Positions 7,136 through 13,121 of a DNA stretch of 13,121 nt are shown one piece after another (positions within the stretch are counted from its first letter, which is position 1; each line of letters begins with the position of its first letter). Below the pieces are notes generated by a model. That model worked only from the letters and a program-made list of their open reading frames with translations, searched no databases and was not told where the DNA came from. A program made the translations under genes and the position numbers. This stretch comes from Frondihabitans sp. Its GTDB lineage: Bacteria > Actinomycetota > Actinomycetes > Actinomycetales > Microbacteriaceae. The stretch is taken from assembly GCA_025464735.1 (NCBI GenBank), contig JAODMX010000325.1, positions 1 through 13,121 of the forward strand, given 5' to 3'.

Positions 7136-7175
7136 ACGGCGGGCACCCCTGGGGGAGTGCCCGCCGTTCTTCGTT
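7136..7175 (+). terminator. Intrinsic terminator between the two S53 genes
   Basis: An 11-bp perfect stem, ACGGCGGGCAC (7136-7146) with GTGCCCGCCGT (7157-7167), and a 10-nt loop are followed by a T-rich but interrupted tail (TCTTCGTT). It begins 21 nt after the first peptidase stop codon. Confidence 0.8.
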
Positions 7176-7193
7176 GTCCCCGGACGGGGGGCT

Positions 7194-7222
7194 TTGTCAG
7201 ATTGGTCCCGACCCCGTACATT
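7194..7222 (+). promoter_or_regulatory. Putative promoter of the second S53 peptidase
   Basis: TTGTCA (7194-7199), 17 nt, TACATT (7217-7222), a good sigma-70-type match lying directly after the terminator. The leader would be about 37 nt with the SD GGGGAAGGA at 7251-7259. The second peptidase can therefore be expressed independently of the first. Confidence 0.6.
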
Positions 7223-7265
7223 CTCGTATGGGGGTCGCCCCGAACTCGACGGGGAAGGACCCACA

Positions 7266-9362
7266 ATGCATCTACGCCCGAAACGCCGCACGCTCCGAAC
7301 GGCTCTCGCAGTCGTCGCGACCGCGGCCACCGTCGCCGGACTCTCGGTCGCGGGCGTCTCGTCTGCCGAGGCTGCCGGCCGGGTCACCTTCGCGGGTTCT
7401 GTTCCCTCGTGGGCAAAGGCCGCCAACGTCGTCGCCGCAGCCACACCAGCCCCGATTCTTCAGGGCGAGATCTTCTTCGACCTCCAGACGGCCACGACCG
7501 GCACCTGGGCCGGACAGACCGCCGAGGCCGCCGCCAAAGCGATCAGTACGCCGGGCAATGCGGCCTACCGCCAGTACCTTTCCCCTTCCGAGTGGATCTC
7601 CACCTTCGCGCCCGGGGTCGACGGCGCGCCGGTCACCAAGATGGAGACGTTCCTGACGCAGGAAGGCGTGAAGGCAAGCACCATCCAGGTTCCCACGAGC
7701 GGCCTCTACATCGTCTTCCGCGGCACGCAGGCCCAGATCACGAATGCTTTCGGCGCCAAACTTCTCTCCTACAACGTGAACGGCACCACGATCGTCGCCC
7801 CGTCGACCGCGCCGTCACTGCCGGCCGACGTTGCCGCCGGCGTCTCCGGGATCGTGCTCGACCAGAGCCGCTTCCAGACGCGCCCGCTGAGCCTCAGCCA
7901 GGCGCAGGCCGCCACGAAGGCTGCTGCCTCGCTGCAGTCGCTGTCCGAGACCCTGCTCGCACCGAAGGCCGTCACCGTCAAGACCCCCTGCTCGACCTAC
8001 ACCAACCAGGTGATGGTCAAGGTGCCGACCGCTTATCACAACTCCAAGGTGGGCACCGCCAACTGCGGCTACACCCCCGCTCAGCTCCGGGCCGCCTACA
8101 AGGTCACCGCGGGCACGAGCGCCGGATCCGGTCAGACCGTCGCGATCGTCGATGCCTACGACGCACCAACCACCGCCCTGGATTCGACCACCCTGTCGCG
8201 CAAAGCCGGCGAGCCGACGCTGACGACAAACCAGTACCAGGACGTCACCCCCGCACAGAGCACCTGGACCGACGAGGCCGCCTGCGGTGAGCCGAGCGGC
8301 TGGCAGGGTGAGCAGGCCATGGACGTCGAGGCCGTGCACGCCATCGCCCCCGCAGCCACGATCCTCTACGCCGGAGCGAGCGACTGCGCTGCCGGCACCG
8401 ATCTCGCCGTCTCCCGGATCCTGGACGGAAACGCCACGTCCGGGCAGGAAGCCGGATCGACGCCGCTGGCCAACATCGTCAGCAACAGCTACGGCGGGGT
8501 CGGCGAGCCCTCGACTTCTGCGGTGGACACGAACTACACCCAGGGCGAGGTCAACATCGAGCTCCAGGCCGCGGCCGAGGGTGTGGGCCTCTACTTCGCC
8601 AGCGGTGACGACGGTGACAACAAGGCCGACGTGGGGACCGCCGAACCCGACTTCCCGGCCTCGTCGCCGTGGGTGACGGCCGTCGGCGGCACCAGTCTCG
8701 GCCTTTCGAAGACCAACACCAAGATCTTCGAGACCGGCTGGGGCGACGTCGGCGACCAGATCGTCGCCGGCGCACACGCCACTCTCCGCTACGCGGAAAC
8801 CCTTCCCGGAACCCTTTGGGGCGGGGGCTCAGGCGGAGGCAAGAGCTCGCTGTTCAAGCGGGGCGCCGCCGCGGGCGCCGCCTGGTACCAGACCTCGCCG
8901 GTCGTGCCGGGATCCCTCGGGGCCGGTCGCCGTCTCGTCCCCGACGTTGCGGCTCTCGCCGATCCGTTCACCGGGATGCTCGTGGGTCTGCGCCCGATCT
9001 ACAACAACACCACGCTCGCGAACTCGACCTACCAGACGAGCGTGGGAGGCGGAACGTCGCTGGCGACACCGCTCTTCGCAGCGCAGATGGCAGTAGCCCA
9101 GCAGCAGACGGGTGCAACGATCGGATTCGCGAACCCGGCCCTGTATTCCCTCGCGGCTACGACGCCGTCCTCGTTCGTCGACGTCGTGACCCGCGCCGTG
9201 CCGGCCGCTCTCGCGTACTCGGGGAGCACCCAGAGCTACCTGATCACCCTCGGCAAAGACGAGTCCCTCACCACGGCGAAGGGCTACGACACCGTGACCG
9301 GTCTCGGCGACTTCGACCTCGCCGCTGCCGCCGGCCTCGCAACCCCGGCCGCGGCGAACTAG
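7266..9362 (+). CDS. Secreted S53 family (sedolisin/kumamolisin-type) serine-carboxyl endopeptidase, copy 2
   Basis: 698 residues from the ATG six bases after GGGGAAGGA. The signal peptide begins MHLRPKRRTLR and probably ends at AEA or EAA (34-37). Prodomain about 67-200 (ISTPGNAAYRQYLSPSEW), catalytic domain about 267-690. Catalytic residues: Glu349 and Asp353 in GEQAMDVE, Ser598 in GGGTSLATP, oxyanion Asp448 in ASGDDGD, calcium-site Asp675 in GYDTVTGLG. The four Cys (242, 267, 340, 374) align with those of the upstream paralogue, as do blocks such as NCGYTP, WQGEQ, IVSNSYG and LTTAKGYD, so the pair arose by duplication. Differences are an insert around 386-400 (NATSGQEAGSTP), a longer stretch after the GGGSGGG loop, and a Gly-rich serine motif (VGGGTS against TYGGTS), suggesting altered substrate choice. 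The stop TAG (9360-9362) directly abuts the convergent lacI stop. Confidence 0.95.
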   Translation: MHLRPKRRTLRTALAVVATAATVAGLSVAGVSSAEAAGRVTFAGSVPSWAKAANVVAAATPAPILQGEIFFDLQTATTGTWAGQTAEAAAKAISTPGNAAYRQYLSPSEWISTFAPGVDGAPVTKMETFLTQEGVKASTIQVPTSGLYIVFRGTQAQITNAFGAKLLSYNVNGTTIVAPSTAPSLPADVAAGVSGIVLDQSRFQTRPLSLSQAQAATKAAASLQSLSETLLAPKAVTVKTPCSTYTNQVMVKVPTAYHNSKVGTANCGYTPAQLRAAYKVTAGTSAGSGQTVAIVDAYDAPTTALDSTTLSRKAGEPTLTTNQYQDVTPAQSTWTDEAACGEPSGWQGEQAMDVEAVHAIAPAATILYAGASDCAAGTDLAVSRILDGNATSGQEAGSTPLANIVSNSYGGVGEPSTSAVDTNYTQGEVNIELQAAAEGVGLYFASGDDGDNKADVGTAEPDFPASSPWVTAVGGTSLGLSKTNTKIFETGWGDVGDQIVAGAHATLRYAETLPGTLWGGGSGGGKSSLFKRGAAAGAAWYQTSPVVPGSLGAGRRLVPDVAALADPFTGMLVGLRPIYNNTTLANSTYQTSVGGGTSLATPLFAAQMAVAQQQTGATIGFANPALYSLAATTPSSFVDVVTRAVPAALAYSGSTQSYLITLGKDESLTTAKGYDTVTGLGDFDLAAAAGLATPAAAN

Positions 9363-10451
9363 TTACCTTCGGGTCGGCCCTGGCGCCGGCCCGGAGGTGT
9401 CGCCGAGCCGCACCCGAACGGGTAGCACGACGTTCTCCGGCGCACGCCCGGCCAGGAGCTCGCCGACCATGCGTCCGGCCACCCGGCCGCGCTCGTGGAG
9501 CGGCTGCTCCACCGTTGTGAGACGACGGTCGAGCCAGGGCAGGTCGGCGCCGTCGAAACCGGTGATGGTCAGATCCTCGGGAACCCGGATCCGGCGCGTC
9601 ACGGCCGCCCGCAGGGCTCCGGCGGCGAGCATGTCGTTCTGCGCCAGGATCGCGGTCGGGCGCTCGGCGAGGTCGAGGAGCCGCCCGGCCGCCACCTCGC
9701 CGGCCTCGAGGTCGCGACCACCGGCCTCGACCCTCAGGGCATCCGGGAAGACCAGGGCCGCGGCCCTGAGGCGTTCCCGGATCGTGCGGTTGACGATCCC
9801 ATCGAGCCCCGTCGTCGCGGTGACGACATCGCTCGGTGGGAGGTTCTCGCCGATCCGTGTCGTGCGCATGACGACCCCGACCCGGGTGTGTCCGAGATCG
9901 CGGACCAGAACGGCCAGGTCACGCATGCCTCGCGCGTCGTCGATATCGACCAGGGTGATGCCGTCGCCGTGGGGGCCCTCGATGCCGACCATCGGGATCC
10001 TGCGCGCTCTGAGGCCGGGGAGGAGGGAGTCGAACTCCTCGCCGCGGGTGAGGAAGACGACCGCGTCGACGGGCATGCCGTCGAGCAGTCGGGCTGACCT
10101 CCCGGAGGCGTCGGAGCGGCCCGGCACCAGGAGCTGGCCGACATCGAGGGCATCAAGCTCTTCGCTGAGCCCGTCCATCGTCGCGATCGTGACCGGGCTC
10201 TGGAACGCGCGCCGGATGCTCTCGGCGACGACGACTCCGACAATGCCGGAGCGTCCGCTCTTCAAGGAGCGTGCCGTCGGGTTCGGCCCCGCGTAGTCGA
10301 GCTCGCGTGCCGCGGCCAGGATCTTCGCCCGCGTGCGTTCCGTGATCGAGCCCGTCGTGCGGAAAGCCAACGACGCCGTGGAGGTGGACACTCGCGCGAG
10401 CGCTGCCACGTCGGCGATTGTGACAGACGTCCGGCCCCTCGTACTCGTCAT
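9363..10451 (-). CDS. LacI-family transcriptional regulator
   Basis: 362 residues from the ATG at 10451, preceded by the strong SD AGGAGGGA. The N-terminal LacI helix-turn-helix is TIADVAALARVSTSTASLAF (11-30), followed by the helix to YAGPNPTARSLKSGRSG (hinge, about 53-69). A periplasmic-binding-protein-like effector domain follows (VGVVVAES onwards, with MPVDAVVFLTRG, VDIDDARGM, TAILAQNDMLAAGALRA, LTITGFDGADL and LTTVEQP). Such proteins usually bind a sugar or related metabolite and repress an adjacent operon. The gene is divergent from the ABC importer at 10646, which is its likely target. A perfect palindrome just upstream of its SD suggests autoregulation. The recognition helix carries Ala-Ser where Val-Ser is commoner (TASLAF), a minor variation. 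The ligand is not predictable. Confidence 0.94.
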   Translation of the reverse strand: MTSTRGRTSVTIADVAALARVSTSTASLAFRTTGSITERTRAKILAAARELDYAGPNPTARSLKSGRSGIVGVVVAESIRRAFQSPVTIATMDGLSEELDALDVGQLLVPGRSDASGRSARLLDGMPVDAVVFLTRGEEFDSLLPGLRARRIPMVGIEGPHGDGITLVDIDDARGMRDLAVLVRDLGHTRVGVVMRTTRIGENLPPSDVVTATTGLDGIVNRTIRERLRAAALVFPDALRVEAGGRDLEAGEVAAGRLLDLAERPTAILAQNDMLAAGALRAAVTRRIRVPEDLTITGFDGADLPWLDRRLTTVEQPLHERGRVAGRMVGELLAGRAPENVVLPVRVRLGDTSGPAPGPTRR

Positions 10452-10461
10452 GAGTCCCTCC

Positions 10462-10475
10462 TGTCAGCGCTGACA
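10462..10475. promoter_or_regulatory. Perfect LacI-type palindromic operator at lacI
   Basis: TGTCAGCGCTGACA is a perfect 14-bp palindrome with the central CG typical of LacI-family sites. It lies 10 bp upstream of the lacI start codon and nearly touches the SD. A bound dimer would block lacI transcription or elongation, so this is most likely the autoregulatory site. Binding is inferred. Confidence 0.75.
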
Positions 10476-10547
10476 CGCATCGCACCGTGATCGTCACCCT
10501 ACTGAGCCGGAGACCTTCCTCAGGCCTTGTTCGCCACGACCACATCA

Positions 10548-10609
10548 AATCGCAACGTTTCGTTAAGGAGGCGTCCACCCCTCCCGCCCAGCATCGAAAC
10601 GGTGCGATT
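10548..10609. repeat. Inverted pair of 15-bp operator-like sites upstream of the ABC importer
   Basis: AATCGCAACGTTTCG reads on the plus strand at 10548-10562. AATCGCACCGTTTCG reads on the minus strand at 10609-10595. They match at 14 of 15 positions, are opposed, and have centres 47 bp apart. The inner 12 bases of the first copy (CGCAACGTTTCG) are themselves a near-palindrome (5 of 6 arm positions) around CG, as in LacI/PurR-type sites. The second copy also overlaps a perfect odd palindrome, TGCGATTCGCA (10603-10613). I saw no convincing -10/-35 pair between these sites and the gene. Confidence 0.6.
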
Positions 10610-10645
10610 CGCATCACTCCCCCACCAAAGAAGGACACCTTCCTC

Positions 10646-11818
10646 GTGATCTCACGTCGTTCCCTCGTCGCCATCGCGGCGGCCGCGACCGCCACCCTGG
10701 CTCTCGCCGGCTGCGCCCCGACCACCAGTGCCCAGGCCGGAGCCGCTGCCACCTCGCAGGCCGTCACCGGGACCAAGGGCACCGTCACCGTCTTCATCTC
10801 AGGCGACACCAACGTCCAGCAGCTGTGGGACGACGCCATTATTCCGGCCTTCGAGAAGGACAACCCGGGCGCCAGCGTCAAGACCACCCTGGACCTGCAC
10901 GGCGAACACGACGCTCAGAGCCTCGCCAAGCTCGCCAGCGCCGTCAAGTCGGGCGAGGACCCCGGCTACGACCTCGTCGACGCCGGCTTCATCCAGGCCG
11001 CCGGGTCCGCGGGGCTGCTGAAGAAGGTGACCGCCAAGACGATCTCGAACCTGGCCACCGTCCCCAAGGCGACCGTCACCGCGGGTGACGGGTACGGCAT
11101 CCCCTACCGCGCCTCCTCCGTGCTGCTCGCCTACGACTCCACCAAGGTGAAGACGCCGCCGAAGACCCTGGACGCCCTGATCGACTGGATCAAGGCCAAC
11201 CCCGGCCAGTTCGCCTACAACTCCCCCTCGACCGGCGGCTCCGGTCAGGCCTTCGTCACCACGGTGCTGGACAAGTACCTGACCACCTCCGAGCGTAAGA
11301 AGATGGAGACCGGCTACGACAAGTCCCTCGAGTCGAAGTGGGACAAGGGCTTCACCGAGCTGGCAAGCTTGAACAAGTCGATGTACCAGAAGGGTGTCTA
11401 CCCGAACGGCAACGACCAGGTGCTCAACCTCCTGGGCACCGGCAACATCGAGATGGCGCCGGTGTGGAGTGACCAGACCATCACGGCCGAAGCGACGGGC
11501 ACGCTGCCGAAGACGGTGAAGTACGTGCAGATCGCGAACCCGTCGTTCACCGGCAGCGCGTCGTACCTCGGGATCCCGAAGACCGCCGCCCACGCGAAGA
11601 CGGCGGAGAAACTGGCGAACTTCGTGCTCTCGACGAAGGGGCAGGCGCTCATCGCCAAGACAATCGCCGGGTACCCCGTCATCACCCTCGACAACGTGCC
11701 GGCCGCTACGCGAGCGAAGTTCGCCGCCGCCGACCCGTCGAACCTGCGGCCCAGCTACTACAGCACCATGGCCTCCGACATGAACAACCTCTGGGATGCG
11801 AAGGTGCCCGGACAGTGA
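10646..11818 (+). CDS. ABC importer substrate-binding lipoprotein
   Basis: 390 residues from the GTG at 10646, with AGAAGGA about ten bases upstream. The start is fixed by the lipoprotein signal: basic SRR, an Ala-rich core, then lipobox LAGC with Cys23 as the lipidated residue. Mature protein features: GTVTVFISGDTNVQQLWDD (first strand), FEKDNPG, YDLVDAGF, YGIPYRASSVLLAYD, then ALIDWIKANPGQFAYNSP and GSGQAFVTTVL. This last block recalls binding proteins of the YnjB/polyamine/thiamine-type group more than classic maltose-binding proteins; that resemblance is from memory. It would be tethered to the outer face of the membrane and deliver solute to the two permeases encoded next. The divergent LacI regulator suggests a sugar or polyol, while the binding-protein type hints otherwise, so the substrate is open. 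The longer open frame back to 10487 has no signal peptide and crosses the operator region. Confidence 0.9.
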   Translation: MISRRSLVAIAAAATATLALAGCAPTTSAQAGAAATSQAVTGTKGTVTVFISGDTNVQQLWDDAIIPAFEKDNPGASVKTTLDLHGEHDAQSLAKLASAVKSGEDPGYDLVDAGFIQAAGSAGLLKKVTAKTISNLATVPKATVTAGDGYGIPYRASSVLLAYDSTKVKTPPKTLDALIDWIKANPGQFAYNSPSTGGSGQAFVTTVLDKYLTTSERKKMETGYDKSLESKWDKGFTELASLNKSMYQKGVYPNGNDQVLNLLGTGNIEMAPVWSDQTITAEATGTLPKTVKYVQIANPSFTGSASYLGIPKTAAHAKTAEKLANFVLSTKGQALIAKTIAGYPVITLDNVPAATRAKFAAADPSNLRPSYYSTMASDMNNLWDAKVPGQ

Positions 11819-12765
11819 CAGCCATCCGGTCCGCCACGCGAACACGGACCGGACGCACGCGGCGGGTCTCGGCTGAGGCCCGCCGCAGCGGCGTCGGGTT
11901 CGCGCTGGCCCTCCCGCCCGTCCTGCTGCTTGCGGCCTTCGTCGGAATCCCCGTCGTGCTCGCGATCGGCTTCAGCCTCGGTCACACGGGTGGCCTGAAT
12001 TCGACAATCGCCTCGATCGGGCTGGGTACCCGCCATGCGACGTCGTGGTGGGGCACGTTTCAGGCGTACGGCGACACCTTCAGCGACCCGCGCTTCCTCC
12101 GCGATCTCGGAGTTACGATCATCGTCACGGTGCTCTCGACCGCGATCGTCCTCGTTCTCGCCGTCGGCATCGCACTCAACCTCCGTCTCCGCGGCGGCCG
12201 GATCGCAACGATCTTCGCGGGGCTCGCCGTTGTGCCGCTCTTCATCCCCGTCGTCATCGCCTCCTGGGCGATCCTGACGTTCTATGCCGGAGACGGCTTC
12301 ATCCGCACACTGTTCGCGCTGGTTGGCCTGCAGGGGCCGACCTGGGGCTACACGACCACCGCCGTGGTGATCGGATCCGTGTGGACGAGCCTGCCCTTCG
12401 CGACTCTCATGGCGACCTCGGGGATCCAGGCGATTCCGGATGCGCTGATCGAGGCGGCGAAGGATGCGGGGGCCGGGACCGCGACCATCGTGACCCGGAT
12501 CCTGGTCCCCATGGCGGGCATCCCGCTGGTGATCGCGACCACGTTCACGGCGATCGGGATCCTCGGACAGTTCACCGTGCCGTACTTCACCGGCCCGAAC
12601 GCCCCCACCGTCTTGGGAGTCGATATCTCGAAGTACTTCCAGGCGTTTGACCACCCGCAGGAATCGGTCGTGATGGCCGTCGTGGTCTTCGTGCTCGCCT
12701 CCGGCATCGCGTTCTTCTACGTCTGGGCGAACTTCCGCACTGCTAAGAAGGAAGGAAGGGTCTGA
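11815..12765 (+). CDS. ABC importer permease 1
   Basis: 316 residues. Its GTG overlaps the lipoprotein gene's stop by four bases (GTGA), typical of translational coupling. A basic cytoplasmic N-terminus (about 25 residues) is followed by around six hydrophobic segments (about 27-53, 97-122, 131-157, 180-203, 233-253, 284-303). The ABC permease EAA signature EAAKDAGAGTATIVTRIL starts at Glu213, preceded by GIQAIPDALI; this cytoplasmic loop docks on the ATPase. Fold class is binding-protein-dependent type I permease (MalF/PotB-like). It forms a heterodimer with the product of the next gene. Confidence 0.93.
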   Translation: MTAIRSATRTRTGRTRRVSAEARRSGVGFALALPPVLLLAAFVGIPVVLAIGFSLGHTGGLNSTIASIGLGTRHATSWWGTFQAYGDTFSDPRFLRDLGVTIIVTVLSTAIVLVLAVGIALNLRLRGGRIATIFAGLAVVPLFIPVVIASWAILTFYAGDGFIRTLFALVGLQGPTWGYTTTAVVIGSVWTSLPFATLMATSGIQAIPDALIEAAKDAGAGTATIVTRILVPMAGIPLVIATTFTAIGILGQFTVPYFTGPNAPTVLGVDISKYFQAFDHPQESVVMAVVVFVLASGIAFFYVWANFRTAKKEGRV

Positions 12766-13121
12766 TGGTTCTCTCGCGCCGCTTCGTCACCGCGATCCTG
12801 TTCGTTCTCGTCGCCGTCTTCATCCTCGGCCCGCTGCTCTGGCTCGCCGCGCACGCGTTCGCCACATCCTGGGTCTACCCAAACCTTTGGCCGTCGGGCT
12901 TGACTCTGCACTGGTGGGCCGTGGTCTTTCAAGACGCCCAGCTCGCGGCCTCGGTGAAGAACTCGCTGTACTTCTCACCTCTCACGGTGCTCGCCTCCGC
13001 GGTGATCTGCCTGCCGGCGGCGTACGCGTTCTCCCGTTTCACGTTCCCAGGACGCAAGGTCTTCCTGATCGGACTGTTCGCGACCAACGCGTTCCCGAAA
13101 ATGGGCTTGTTCGTCTCGATG
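12765..13121 (+). CDS. ABC importer permease 2 (N-terminal part, runs off the window)
   Basis: Start ATG shares one base with the stop of permease 1 (TGATG), with GAAGGAAGGG just upstream as SD. The visible 119 residues contain TM1 (about 8-29), the external segment WVYPNLWPSGLTLHWWAVVF (35-54), TM2 (about 69-87, ending near AYAFSRFTFPGRK) and the start of TM3 (FLIGLFATNAFPKMGLFVS). This N-terminal layout, with the W..P.l.P..lt..WW pattern, is usual for the PotC/MalG-type partner permease. The EAA loop is beyond the window, as is any ATPase gene. Confidence 0.9.
   Translation, partial: MVLSRRFVTAILFVLVAVFILGPLLWLAAHAFATSWVYPNLWPSGLTLHWWAVVFQDAQLAASVKNSLYFSPLTVLASAVICLPAAYAFSRFTFPGRKVFLIGLFATNAFPKMGLFVSM

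Noticed and set aside
7194..7265. Upstream in-frame start of the second S53 peptidase
   Set aside because: It coincides with the predicted -35 box; the SD and signal peptide support the ATG at 7266.
10565..10571. AAGGAGG, a perfect SD, as the start signal of a leader peptide
   Set aside because: No ATG, GTG or TTG lies at a usable distance downstream; it may be incidental to the operator region.
10799..11845. 348-residue minus-strand open frame under the binding-protein gene
   Set aside because: Gly/Val/Arg-rich shadow of the lipoprotein gene with no domain features.

Overview
The window is high-GC DNA with actinobacterial features: GTG starts, strong GC at third codon positions, a possible leaderless transcript, secreted proteins with Arg-rich Ala-rich signal peptides, and LacI/TetR-controlled sugar genes. 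A soil- or plant-associated Microbacteriaceae-like actinobacterium is my best guess; it rests on general appearance, not on a marker gene.

Layout. 1-793 (-): the N-terminal part of a DHA2-type multidrug efflux MFS transporter. 957-3437 (-): a complete GH3 beta-glucosidase-type enzyme with a PA14 insert. 3574-4155 (+): a divergent TetR regulator; a 17-bp imperfect palindrome in the shared promoter region is its likely operator. 4214-4828 (+): a self-contained unit made of a near-consensus promoter, a structured leader of about 230 nt, a 95-residue protein that looks like a minimal SSB-type OB fold, and a strong intrinsic terminator. 5013-9362 (+): two tandem, paralogous, secreted S53 (sedolisin/kumamolisin) endopeptidases, each with its own promoter and with a terminator between them. 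9363-10451 (-): a LacI-family regulator whose stop codon directly abuts the stop of the second peptidase. 10646-13121 (+): a binding-protein-dependent ABC importer (lipoprotein, permease, start of a second permease) read divergently from lacI with overlapping start/stop codons. Its ATPase is not in the window.

How the genes may work together. The GH3/TetR pair reads as a local glycoside-utilisation switch. The S53 pair would provide extracellular proteolysis, and this family usually works at acidic pH. The LacI/ABC block is an inducible uptake operon for an unidentified solute. The lacI-ABC intergenic region holds two unrelated operator-like elements: a perfect 14-bp palindrome next to lacI, and a pair of inverted 15-bp sites (14/15 identical) on the transporter side.

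The least ordinary items are the OB-fold protein with its structured leader, the inverted 15-bp pair, and the independently controlled S53 duplicates. I found no tRNA, rRNA, CRISPR array, insertion sequence or phage gene.
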